Origin: Pseudopelagicola sp.
Lineage (GTDB): Bacteria > Pseudomonadota > Alphaproteobacteria > Rhodobacterales > Rhodobacteraceae
Length of the DNA: 61,495 bases
Direction of reading: 5' to 3'
Assembly (NCBI GenBank): GCA_026195905.1
Contig: JAPHRE010000003.1
Span: forward strand, 1-61,495
The translations under genes and the position numbers were made by a program. Every line of letters starts with the position of its first letter. Within the stretch, counting starts at the first letter, position 1. Positions 53,604 through 61,495 of the stretch are shown here, piece by piece. The notes under the pieces are model-generated. The model was not told where the DNA came from, ran no database searches, and saw only the letters and a list, made by a program, of their open reading frames with translations.

Positions 53604-54896
53604 ATGGATACCGATCTGACCCCCCGCATTCTTGACGCGGTGGATGCCTATTTCGACACACAGGTGGACTTTCTGGCCGCCCTGACCGCGCACCCCTCGA
53701 CTCGCGGCAACGAGCAAAGCGCGCAGGATTTCATGGCCGACGCGCTGGCCGAACGCGGCTATACGGTCGACCGCTGGCAGATCGACGTGGACGATATCCG
53801 CCACCTGCCGGGATTCTCGCCGGTGCTTGGCCCTTATGAGGATGCCGTGAACGTCGTCGGCACCCATCGGTCGCGCACAAACACGGGCCGCTCGCTGATC
53901 CTCAATGGGCATATCGACGTGGTGCCCGAAGGACCGCTCGATATGTGGGATAGCCCCCCATACGAGCCGCGCGTCGCCGATGGCTGGATGTATGGCCGGG
54001 GCGCGGGCGATATGAAGGCGGGGCTTGTCTCGAACCTCTTTGCGCTGGATGCCTTGCGCCGTCTTGGCCTCGCCCCTGCGGCGGATGTCTTCTATCAATC
54101 CGTGGTCGAGGAAGAATGCACCGGCAATGGCGCACTGGCCTGTCTTGCGCGCGGCTACAAGGCCGATGCCGCGCTGATCCCCGAACCCTTTGGCGAACAG
54201 CTTGTCACCGCACAACTCGGGGTTCTCTGGTTTCAGGTGCATCTTAAAGGGCTGCCAACCCATGTCGCCTATGCTGGCCAAGGCGCAAATGCCATCGAGG
54301 CGGCGATCCCGCTGATCGCGGCGCTGCACGAGATGGAAGCGCGTTGGAACGGGGCCGAGCATCGCCATGATGACTACGGCCATATGGACCATGCCCTGAA
54401 CCTCAATATCGGCAAGATCGAAGGCGGCGACTGGACAAGTTCCGTGCCCGCTTGGTGCGTGTTCGACGTGCGTATGGCGATCTTCCCCGGCCAGAGCATC
54501 GACGCCGCCAAGACCGAGATCGAAGCCGTCCTGATGGAGGCCGCACGCGGCAATACCTTCCTCAAAAACGCGCTACCCGAGATCGTTTATCATGGGTTTC
54601 ACGCCGAAGGTTACGCGCTCTCGGATGACAAAAGCGACACCGCCGCCAAGGCCATCGGCACGCTGGACACGGCGCATGAGGCCGTGACCGGCGACCTGCT
54701 CGACCGCGCCGCAATCACCGCAACAACCGACGCGCGGTTCTTTGGCCTTTATGCCGATACCCCGGCCCTTGTCTATGGCCCCCGCGCCGAAGCCATCCAC
54801 GGCTTCAACGAACGTGTCGAGCTTGAGAGTATGCGCCGCGTGACCAAGGCCACCGCCCTTTTCATCGCCGACTGGTGCGGCGTCGAAGACCTCTGA
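53604..54896 (+). CDS. M20 family metallo-hydrolase (ArgE/DapE type)
   Basis: A 430-residue two-zinc amidohydrolase. Metal ligands are visible in [22 protein letters not shown] and [12 protein letters not shown], and the dimerisation domain begins about residue 200 ([23 protein letters not shown]). The family removes N-acyl groups or splits dipeptides. GAGG precedes the ATG at 53604. With the creatininase-family enzyme it is the second amide hydrolase of the operon, suggesting two successive C-N cleavages before transamination. The actual substrate is unknown. Confidence 0.9.
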   Translation: MDTDLTPRILDAVDAYFDTQVDFLAALTAHPSTRGNEQSAQDFMADALAERGYTVDRWQIDVDDIRHLPGFSPVLGPYEDAVNVVGTHRSRTNTGRSLILNGHIDVVPEGPLDMWDSPPYEPRVADGWMYGRGAGDMKAGLVSNLFALDALRRLGLAPAADVFYQSVVEEECTGNGALACLARGYKADAALIPEPFGEQLVTAQLGVLWFQVHLKGLPTHVAYAGQGANAIEAAIPLIAALHEMEARWNGAEHRHDDYGHMDHALNLNIGKIEGGDWTSSVPAWCVFDVRMAIFPGQSIDAAKTEIEAVLMEAARGNTFLKNALPEIVYHGFHAEGYALSDDKSDTAAKAIGTLDTAHEAVTGDLLDRAAITATTDARFFGLYADTPALVYGPRAEAIHGFNERVELESMRRVTKATALFIADWCGVEDL

Positions 54897-54910
54897 GACG
54901 GAGAAACCCC

Positions 54911-56083
54911 ATGCGCGATCCTATGATCGTATCCACCGCCCGCACCCCCATCGGCAAAGCCTATCGCGGCGCTTTCAACAACCTCGAAGGGCCAAGCCTC
55001 GCAGCCCATGCCGTGCGGGCTGCTGTCTCTCGCGCAGGCCTTGAGGGCGGCGAGATCGAAGACACCGTGTTCGGCTCGGCCCTGACGCAAGGCTCAACCG
55101 GCGTCAACGTGGCGCGCCATATTGCGCTGGCGGCGGGCCTCCCCGATAGCGTTGCCGGACAGACCGTTGACCGCCAATGCGCCTCGGGCCTCAATGCGCT
55201 TGCCATCGCGGGCCACATGGTCGCTGGTGGTGCAGATGTCGCTCTCGCCGGTGGGCTTGAGAGCATTTCCCTCGTGCAGGAAAAACACTGGAACGGGCAC
55301 CGCTACCGCGATCCATCAGTGCGCGATGGCTATTACCTCTCGATGATCGAAACCGCCGAGATCGTTGCGGACCGCTATGACATTGGCCGCGCAGAACAGG
55401 ACGCCTACGCGCTTGAGAGCCAGATCCGCACCGCCCGCGCGCAGGACGCAGGCGTATTTGCCGAGGAGATCATTGCCGTTGAGGCCGTGAAAACCATAAC
55501 CGACAAGGCGACAGGCGAAACCCGTCAGGAGACCGTGCAGATCGACGCCGATGAATGCGGTCGCCCCGGCACAACCGCCGAAGGCCTTGCCAGCCTCAAA
55601 CCTGTGCTTGGCGCAGGCAAGACCGTGACCGCTGGCAATGCCAGCCAGCTTTCGGATGGCGCAGCGGCGCTTGTTGTGATGGAGGCGCGCGAGGCGTCCA
55701 AACGCGGCCTGTCTCCGCTCGGCGCACTGCGCGGCTTTGCCGTCGCCGGGGTGGCCCCCGAAGAAATGGGGATTGGCCCGATTGTCGCCATTCCCCGTCT
55801 GCTTGATCGGGCGGGCCTCGGGGTCGATGATATCGACCTGTGGGAGATCAACGAGGCCTTTGCCGCCCAGCTTTTGCCCTGTCGCGACAAGCTCGGCATT
55901 GATCCCGATAGGCTGAACGTCAATGGCGGCGCGATCTCTATCGGCCACCCTTACGGCATGTCCGGCGCCCGTATGGCCGGCCATCTCCTTTTGGAAGGTC
56001 AACGCCGCAAGGCGCGTTGGGGCGTGGTGTCGATGTGTGTCGGCGGCGGTCAAGGCGCGGCGGGGCTGATCGAGATTTTCTAG
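54911..56083 (+). CDS. Acetyl-CoA acetyltransferase / 3-ketoacyl-CoA thiolase
   Basis: A 390-residue thiolase with nucleophile C90 in [20 protein letters not shown], the histidine in [17 protein letters not shown], and the second cysteine in [16 protein letters not shown] precedes the ATG at 54911, 14 bp after the M20 gene stop. It is a paralogue of the thiolase at 13280. As the gene after a 3-oxoacid CoA-transferase it probably cleaves the beta-ketoacyl-CoA to acetyl-CoA and a shorter acyl-CoA, ending the pathway. Confidence 0.93.
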   Translation: MRDPMIVSTARTPIGKAYRGAFNNLEGPSLAAHAVRAAVSRAGLEGGEIEDTVFGSALTQGSTGVNVARHIALAAGLPDSVAGQTVDRQCASGLNALAIAGHMVAGGADVALAGGLESISLVQEKHWNGHRYRDPSVRDGYYLSMIETAEIVADRYDIGRAEQDAYALESQIRTARAQDAGVFAEEIIAVEAVKTITDKATGETRQETVQIDADECGRPGTTAEGLASLKPVLGAGKTVTAGNASQLSDGAAALVVMEAREASKRGLSPLGALRGFAVAGVAPEEMGIGPIVAIPRLLDRAGLGVDDIDLWEINEAFAAQLLPCRDKLGIDPDRLNVNGGAISIGHPYGMSGARMAGHLLLEGQRRKARWGVVSMCVGGGQGAAGLIEIF

Positions 56084-56176
56084 CCCGTCTCCTCGGAACG
56101 CACAGCCCTCAGAGGCTCTGGACCTGCCCGCCCTTGTCGATAATACTCGACTGGATAGCGACGCAGCGAGGGCAGG

Positions 56177-57868
56177 ATGACCAATTTGGAACGCAAAATA
56201 GCGCAGGGGCGCGGCGATATGCCAGCCGACCTCGTGCTGCGCGGCGGGACCGTTTTTGACGTTGTTACCGGCGCGATGATCGCGGGCGACGTCGCCATCT
56301 GCGCCGATACCATCGTCGGCATTGGCGCAGATTACGACGGCGACACTATCATCGACGTGAACGGCCTGATCCTTGTGCCCGGCTTTATCGACACCCACCT
56401 GCATATCGAAAGCTCCCTCGTCACACCGTTTGAATTTGACCGCTGCGTTGCGCCGCGTGGCATCACCACGGCGATCTGTGACCCGCATGAAATCGCCAAT
56501 GTGATCGGCCTGCCTGGTATCCGCTATTTTCAGGAGGCCTCGGAACATACGTTGATGGACATCCGGGTGCAGCTTTCCTCCTGCGTGCCATCAACCCATA
56601 TGGAGACCGCGGGCGCGACCCTACGGGCCAGCGATCTGACACGGGTCATGGCGCACCCCTCCGGCATCGGATTGGCGGAGTTCATGAATTATCCCGGCTT
56701 GATCCATCGCGATCCCGGCTGTCTTGCCAAGCTCTCGCTTTTTGAGGGCGGCCACATTGACGGCCATTGTCCTCAGCTTTCGGGGATGGACCTCAACGCC
56801 TATATCGCCGCTGGCATCCGAACCGAACACGAAGCCACCACCGCCGAAGAGGCGCTTGAAAAACTCCGCAAAGGGATGCGCGTCCTGATCCGCGAAGGCT
56901 CTGTCTCCAAGGATCTTGACGCCCTCGCCCCGATCCTGACCGAGGCAACCTCGTCCTATCTCTGCCTGTGCACCGACGATCGCAACCCGCTCGACATCGG
57001 AGAACACGGCCATCTTGATTACATGATCCGCCGCCTGATTGCCCTTGGTGCCTCGCCCTTGGCGGTCTATCGCGCGGCGTCTTTGTCGGCGGCCGAGGCC
57101 TTTGGTCTCAAGGATCGCGGCCAGATCGCACCGGGCAAACGCGCCGATATCGTCGCCCTCGATAGCCTTGAGGCCTGCCACGCGCAGATGGTCTTTTGTG
57201 CGGGGCAACGCCTGACCGACGCCGCCTTTGCGGCCCGCAAGATTCTGCCGCCGGTCGGGCGGCGCTCTGTCCTTGCGCCAACCGTGACCCCAGACGATTT
57301 CCGCGCCCGCGCCAACCGTGCCGAAACCGACGTCATCGGCATCCTTGAGGGCAAAATCATTACCGAGCATCTACACGAAAATGTCCCCGTCGAGGAGGGC
57401 GACAAACGCCCCGACCCAGCCCGTGATCTGATCCGTATCTCCGTCATCGAACGCCACGGCAAGAACGGCAATATCGCCAACGGCTTTGTCAAAGGGTTCG
57501 GCCTCAAATCGGGGGCCATCGCCTCGACCGTTTGTCATGACCATCACAATATCGCGGTCGTCGGAACCAATTACGACGACATGACCCTCGCCGCGAACCG
57601 CATGGGCGACATCGAAGGCGGCTTTGTCGTCGCCTGCGATGGGGAAATCCTCGCGGAACTGCCCCTGCCCGTTGCCGGATTGATGAGCCTGGAGCCGTTT
57701 GAGACCGTCCGCGACCGCCTCACAGATCTGCGCCGCGCCGCGCGTGCGCTTGGTGTGACTCTGGAAGAGCCCTTCCTGCAACTCGCCTTCCTCGCCCTGC
57801 CGGTTATCCCGGCCCTCAAGATCACCGACCGGGGCATGGTCGATGTCTCAAAGTTCGAGATTATCTAG
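56177..57868 (+). CDS. ade: Adenine deaminase
   Basis: A 563-residue amidohydrolase converting adenine to hypoxanthine and ammonia. The metal motif [28 protein letters not shown], the [17 protein letters not shown] segment and the family's long C-terminal domain ([36 protein letters not shown]) match Ade rather than AMP-type or adenosine deaminases. It follows the thiolase by 93 bp and a minor gap, so it may be in the same transcript; a nitrogen-salvage role or a related N-heterocycle substrate are both open. The ATG at 56177 is preceded by GAGGG. Confidence 0.9.
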   Translation: MTNLERKIAQGRGDMPADLVLRGGTVFDVVTGAMIAGDVAICADTIVGIGADYDGDTIIDVNGLILVPGFIDTHLHIESSLVTPFEFDRCVAPRGITTAICDPHEIANVIGLPGIRYFQEASEHTLMDIRVQLSSCVPSTHMETAGATLRASDLTRVMAHPSGIGLAEFMNYPGLIHRDPGCLAKLSLFEGGHIDGHCPQLSGMDLNAYIAAGIRTEHEATTAEEALEKLRKGMRVLIREGSVSKDLDALAPILTEATSSYLCLCTDDRNPLDIGEHGHLDYMIRRLIALGASPLAVYRAASLSAAEAFGLKDRGQIAPGKRADIVALDSLEACHAQMVFCAGQRLTDAAFAARKILPPVGRRSVLAPTVTPDDFRARANRAETDVIGILEGKIITEHLHENVPVEEGDKRPDPARDLIRISVIERHGKNGNIANGFVKGFGLKSGAIASTVCHDHHNIAVVGTNYDDMTLAANRMGDIEGGFVVACDGEILAELPLPVAGLMSLEPFETVRDRLTDLRRAARALGVTLEEPFLQLAFLALPVIPALKITDRGMVDVSKFEII

Positions 57869-57872
57869 AACG

Positions 57873-57908
57873 AAAAAAGCCGGGCCGCGCAAAACCCTTG
57901 CGCGGCCC
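57873..57908 (-). terminator. Terminator of the TonB receptor gene
   Basis: GGGCCGCGCAA and TTGCGCGGCCC form a perfect 11-bp stem around AACCC. On the minus strand it is followed by GGCTTTTTTCG, a good T-run, and lies just past the receptor stop. On the plus strand it may also slow read-through from adenine deaminase. Confidence 0.88.
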
Positions 57909-57915
57909 AACCTGC

Positions 57916-59979
57916 TTAGAACCGCATTTCAACGGTGATGTAGAACGTCCGCCCCGGCTCGTTGACCTGGAACATCCCCGGATCAAAGACATTGGTGCGG
58001 CTGAGGTGGTTGGCATAGGTCTTGTCCAAGACGTTATCGACCCCTGCAATAAGCATCGTCTTGTCGCTCATTTCATAGCTGCCAAAAAGGTCGAGCGTCG
58101 CCCAGCCGGGCGTTGCACCCGCATCGCGCGCCGGGTCGATCTTGTCTTGTGACATCGCCCAATTGACACGGCCCCCGGCCTGCCATGCATCCTGACCGTA
58201 GCTCATGGTCACGCTGCCGCTGAGAGGCGGGATCTGGGCAAGATCGCGATTGTCGGTCTTGTTCTTACCCCGCGTATAGGTCGCGTCCGCCAGAACGGTA
58301 AACCCGCCCCGCGTCCAGCTCCCGTTGACCTCTACCCCGGTGAGGAGCGCATCAATATTGCGGTAGGTGGTGACGCCCGCGACCGAGAACTGATCGCGCA
58401 GGATATAGTCGTTGACGCGATCCGCATAAACAGAGGCGTTGAACATCCAATCGCCGCCATCACGTTCATAGCCGATATCAAGCTGATGGTGCTTTTCCGG
58501 GGCGATATTTGGATTGCCGACCCAGTTGCTACGCCCCATAGCCCGCTCTGTCGCGTCCGCCGTGCGCACTGACCGCGACAGGCCGATATAGACGTTGGTA
58601 TTGGCATCAAGCGCATAATCAAGCCGCGCCAGACCACCGATATTATGCTCGGTCCGGGCATCGTTGAACGTCGTGCCATATTGCGCGGTATAGAACGTGT
58701 TTGGCGACGCCGCCGATCCGCCGGGCACCGTGTTCGCCGCCCCTGCCGAGGCTTTGACATAATCATAGCGCGCCCCAAGCGTGAGCGTCATATGCTCCGA
58801 AAGCTCGGTGACTGTTTCGCCATAAAGCCCGGTTTGGCGGATGGTCACATCCGGCCACATCAGGAACCGCGCCAACGCCGGATTTTCGGCAAGCACCGGC
58901 GCCGCCATCATCCCGGTATAAAGCGTCGCAAACCGATTGTTCGACACGAGGTCAAGCCCGACCTTGGCCTTGGTGGCCCCGAACTCCAGATGCGCCTCGA
59001 TCTTGCCGCCATGCGTATCCGACGTGGTTGGTGTGCGGGCAAACATCGCCCCGGCGGGACGCAGGGTAAAGTTGTCCATCACATGATCGACTTCGCTCAG
59101 GAACAGGTTGCCCTCGATCCGTCGCAAAATACCGGCATCAAGATCAACACCGCCGCGCAAGCGATAGATCGACGTATCCGAAAGCGGGCTGTCCATACCT
59201 GCGCCGGGGAAAAGCGCGTCCTCAACACGGTCACGCTCGATATCAAGGGCAAGATCCACGCCATTGCCCTCATAGCCAAGCGTCAGGCCTGCGCTCTTCT
59301 GGTCATACGAACTGCGCACCGCGTTGCCGTCGCCATCTTCATAATTGTCCGCCGTCTTCGATCCTGCATAGCCTTCGAGATAGACCCCCCGCCCAAGGTC
59401 GAGCGCGAAATCACCATTGACGTTGATCTTGCCGGAGTTGCTCGAAACCCCGGTGCTCAGGCCGAACGTAAGCGGTCCACTGTCCTCAAACTCGGGGGTT
59501 TCCCGCTCAAGGATTACCGACCCGCCCGATCCGCCGGGGCCGTTGGTCACACTTTGATAACCGCGTTCGACAATGATCTTATCGGCGCGCGAAATACCTG
59601 CTGTCGCGGCGGGCGGGTCCATGCGGTTGGGACAGCCGCCATAGGTAAACGACCCGGAATCAATGATGTTGAGCTGGTTCTGGGATTGGCCGCGAATGAC
59701 GACCTCAAGACCATGCCCCCCCATCCGGCCTGACGCCACGCCGGGCACACCGCGCAGGAATTCGCCGCCATCGGCGGGCGGGGTCGACATCAAGGGCTGA
59801 TCGCCCAGAATGACCGTGGTTGCACCGACCGTTTCAACGCCCTGCTCTAGGACGATCTGGGGAAGGTCGATTGCCGTCTGCGCATCGGTGTCTTCAGTCA
59901 CCTGCGCCATCGCCACAGAGGATAGGGACGACATAAGGATCGCATACGCACTCAGGCGTAAATATTTGGGATTATTCAT
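57916..59979 (-). CDS. TonB-dependent copper receptor (OprC/NosA-like)
   Basis: A 687-residue outer-membrane receptor. A signal peptide ends near SSVAMAQ, followed by a plug domain (GEFLRGVPGVASGRMGGHGLEVVIRGQSQNQLNIIDS) and a beta-barrel closing FYITVEMRF. The plug has the copper-receptor hallmark GGCPNRMDPP, with C116 and M120 as CxxxM. In the barrel, DHVMDNF supplies H299 and M301 as HxM. Both pairs match the copper ligands described for OprC. The ATG at 59979 is used; an upstream reading is not signal-peptide-like. A DUF2946-type gene lies just upstream on the same strand. Confidence 0.92.
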   Translation of the reverse strand: MNNPKYLRLSAYAILMSSLSSVAMAQVTEDTDAQTAIDLPQIVLEQGVETVGATTVILGDQPLMSTPPADGGEFLRGVPGVASGRMGGHGLEVVIRGQSQNQLNIIDSGSFTYGGCPNRMDPPAATAGISRADKIIVERGYQSVTNGPGGSGGSVILERETPEFEDSGPLTFGLSTGVSSNSGKINVNGDFALDLGRGVYLEGYAGSKTADNYEDGDGNAVRSSYDQKSAGLTLGYEGNGVDLALDIERDRVEDALFPGAGMDSPLSDTSIYRLRGGVDLDAGILRRIEGNLFLSEVDHVMDNFTLRPAGAMFARTPTTSDTHGGKIEAHLEFGATKAKVGLDLVSNNRFATLYTGMMAAPVLAENPALARFLMWPDVTIRQTGLYGETVTELSEHMTLTLGARYDYVKASAGAANTVPGGSAASPNTFYTAQYGTTFNDARTEHNIGGLARLDYALDANTNVYIGLSRSVRTADATERAMGRSNWVGNPNIAPEKHHQLDIGYERDGGDWMFNASVYADRVNDYILRDQFSVAGVTTYRNIDALLTGVEVNGSWTRGGFTVLADATYTRGKNKTDNRDLAQIPPLSGSVTMSYGQDAWQAGGRVNWAMSQDKIDPARDAGATPGWATLDLFGSYEMSDKTMLIAGVDNVLDKTYANHLSRTNVFDPGMFQVNEPGRTFYITVEMRF

Positions 59980-60072
59980 TTTATCACCACATTCGAGTCT
60001 GCATAGCACAACACTCCGCGCACCGTGAAAAGGGCACAGGGAGTCGTTCAAGAGATATCGGGGGACGCCCCC

Positions 60073-60477
60073 TTAGATGCAGACAGGTGGGGCGCGGATG
60101 CCATGCCGGAAAATCCGCCGCTCCTGCGGAGCGATGATGTCGCGGCTGGCCTCATAAGGCACATGATGGAATACGATCGAACGCAGCGCCACGCCGGGGG
60201 ACGCAAGTTCCAGCGCGGGACCAACGATACAGAAGGGACAATGACCGGTCGTGGAGGGCGCCCCCTCCCCACCGGCTTCGCTGATCAGGTTGCCGTCCGC
60301 ATCGACCGTAATCGTCTGAACACCATTGGCTCCACAGATGACGATCTGGATGCCGGCATCGCCGGACACCACCGAAGCGCCGCCAAAAGCCATAGTGCTC
60401 TGAAGGAATAGGAGACCGGCGAGGAATACCCCGCACACCTGCCGCAAGGGCATGATCCAGTCTCGCTTCAGCTTCAT
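60073..60477 (-). CDS. DUF2946-like secreted or anchored protein
   Basis: A 134-residue protein with an N-terminal hydrophobic signal (GVFLAGLLFLQSTMAFGGA), a central CGANG segment, HCPFC near the middle and an APPV tail. The HCPFC motif and the overall pattern fit DUF2946, a family often beside copper transporters. The paired cysteines and histidine suggest metal binding. It is 93 bp upstream of the copper receptor on the same strand. Start 60477 or the ATG eight codons later. Confidence 0.75.
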   Translation of the reverse strand: MKLKRDWIMPLRQVCGVFLAGLLFLQSTMAFGGASVVSGDAGIQIVICGANGVQTITVDADGNLISEAGGEGAPSTTGHCPFCIVGPALELASPGVALRSIVFHHVPYEASRDIIAPQERRIFRHGIRAPPVCI

Positions 60478-60595
60478 AGCTGACTATGTGCACCACCTCG
60501 CCCCGCACAACAACGAAAAATTCCATCGCGGGAAGGTGCATTTTTGATGTAGGTTAGCCGCGACCGCCCGCGCGATCGCGGACCTAGCCGAGCTA

Positions 60596-61312
60596 TCAGC
60601 CAGCGCTGTCTTGAAATGCCAGGGACGTGCGGTCCTTTTTGGGGCGGTCCTCATCGGGAAGGTCGCCGGTCACAAGGTAAATCGTTTGTTCCGCAATGCC
60701 CGTGGCATGATCCCCGACCCGCTCGATGTTCTTGGCGATAAAATGCAGATGCATGCCAACCGCAATATTTCGCGGGTCTTCCATCATATGCGTCAAAAGC
60801 GACCGGAACAGTGTGTTGTAGATTTGATCGGCCTCAAGGTCTCTCTCGATAACCTCTGCCGCTTTGGCCGTGTCTCGTTGAATGAAGGCATCCAGTGCAT
60901 CCTTGACCATCGCCTCGACGAAACCAGACATGCGGCCAAGCGCGACAGAGGATCCGCTAATCTCACCACTCCCCGCCATTGCTATTGTGCGCTTGGCCAT
61001 ATTCTTTGCGTAATCGCCACAGCGCTCAAGATGGGATGCGATTTCCATCACCGACAAAACCGTCCGCAAATCGCCCGCCGTAGGAGAGCGCAGCGCCAAA
61101 AGCCGGGCCGCGTCCGTCTTGACCGTCAGGTCCAGCTCATCCACAACCTTATCGCCTTTGCGCACCGTCTCGGCCAATGCGACATCCTGCGACTTGAGCG
61201 CCTTGGTCGCATCCCGAAGCGCGGTTTCCACAAGGCCACCCATTTTTACAACGGCGGCCTGGATGCTCTCCAAGTCCCGGTCGAACGAGGACACAATATG
61301 CTTTTCAATCAT
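60596..61312 (-). CDS. phoU: Phosphate-transport system regulator PhoU
   Basis: A 238-residue PhoU protein, two three-helix repeats with metal-binding EXXXD-type motifs, that links the PstSCAB transporter to the PhoR/PhoB system and represses the Pho regulon in high phosphate. HIVSSFDRDLESIQAAVVKMGGLVETAL, LERCGDYAKNMAKRT and LHFIAKNIERVGDHATGIAEQTIY are diagnostic. The ATG at 61312 lies four bases after the pstB stop; a longer reading overlaps pstB and is rejected. GGAT lies upstream. Confidence 0.95.
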   Translation of the reverse strand: MIEKHIVSSFDRDLESIQAAVVKMGGLVETALRDATKALKSQDVALAETVRKGDKVVDELDLTVKTDAARLLALRSPTAGDLRTVLSVMEIASHLERCGDYAKNMAKRTIAMAGSGEISGSSVALGRMSGFVEAMVKDALDAFIQRDTAKAAEVIERDLEADQIYNTLFRSLLTHMMEDPRNIAVGMHLHFIAKNIERVGDHATGIAEQTIYLVTGDLPDEDRPKKDRTSLAFQDSAG

Positions 61313-61316
61313 GGTC

Positions 61317-61495
61317 TTATCCGATCCGGCCAGTGATGTAGCTTTCGGTGCGTGGGTCGCTGGGGTTGGTGAATATCTCACCCGTGTCATTAAATTCGAC
61401 AAGATGCCCAAGATGGAAGAACGCCGTTTTCTGGCTCACACGCGCGGCCTGCTGCATGGAATGCGTCACGATCACCACAGAGTAGTCTTGACGCA
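61317..61495 (-). CDS. pstB: Phosphate ABC transporter ATP-binding protein PstB, C-terminal part
   Basis: The window ends inside this gene; 58 codons and a TAA stop are visible. The reading has [16 protein letters not shown] (switch histidine), [29 protein letters not shown], the typical PstB end. It is four bases upstream of phoU, as in most pst-pho operons. The N-terminal Walker A and signature regions lie beyond the window. Confidence 0.93.
   Translation of the reverse strand, partial: RQDYSVVIVTHSMQQAARVSQKTAFFHLGHLVEFNDTGEIFTNPSDPRTESYITGRIG

Noticed and set aside
1-61495. tRNA or rRNA genes, CRISPR arrays, insertion sequences, phage genes
   Set aside because: Scanned by eye for T-loop/acceptor patterns, regularly spaced long repeats, transposase-type proteins and terminal inverted repeats; nothing convincing was found. 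A covariance-model search could still find a small RNA I missed.

Overview
The window is a GC-rich, densely coded stretch of a heterotrophic bacterium, most probably a marine alphaproteobacterium of the Rhodobacterales (Roseobacter group). Supporting signs are the TRAP transporter operon, a Na+-translocating NADH:quinone reductase operon with its maturation genes, sulfide:quinone reductase, CobO/CobQ, a pimelate-type acyl-CoA degradation cluster and many CoA-linked catabolic genes. The genus cannot be read from the sequence. I saw no rRNA, tRNA, CRISPR array, prophage or insertion sequence.

Layout. 43-8831 (all minus): a beta-keto acid cleavage enzyme, modCBA (molybdate import), cobQ and cobO (corrinoid synthesis), and a dctPQM TRAP transporter with a 12-bp hairpin between dctP and dctQ. 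9423-20801: an acyl-CoA degradation region with a fumarylacetoacetase-type hydrolase, a quinone oxidoreductase, a Zn alcohol dehydrogenase, a MaoC dehydratase, a thiolase, a paired large and small acyl-CoA dehydrogenase, a fused FadB-type enzyme, an SDR and a divergent IclR regulator with two operator-like repeats. 20810-23888: an oxidative-stress block with an OxyR-like regulator that lacks the resolving cysteine, a peroxiredoxin, Dps and a frameshifted metallo-beta-lactamase-fold gene. 24047-29260: an aldehyde dehydrogenase with a GMC oxidoreductase, then a Tat-exported sulfide:quinone reductase with a small membrane protein.

29844-37870: nqrABCDEF, an opposite-strand CBS protein, a small membrane ORF, apbE and nqrM. 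ApbE attaches FMN to NqrB/NqrC and NqrM is needed for Nqr assembly, so this is a self-sufficient respiratory sodium-pump locus. 37915-44764: a signalling block with an Hpt protein, a response regulator with a degenerate GGDEF-like output, two membrane sensor kinases and a single-domain receiver. 44830-45714: purU.

45999-57868: a LysR gene divergent from a tightly packed plus-strand operon-like run of 11 genes: polar amino-acid ABC transporter, creatininase-family hydrolase, class III aminotransferase, CoA-transferase A/B, M20 hydrolase, thiolase and adenine deaminase. It reads as import, amide hydrolysis, transamination, CoA activation and thiolysis of an unidentified nitrogenous compound, and is the best candidate here for an undescribed pathway. 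57916-60477: a copper module with an OprC/NosA-like TonB receptor keeping the CxxxM and HxM copper ligands, and a DUF2946-like protein. 60596-61495: phoU and the 3' end of pstB, cut by the window edge.

A short 11-bp tandem repeat occurs at three intergenic places (1-20, 10271-10303, 23949-23990), each time just downstream of a gene and in the same orientation relative to it.
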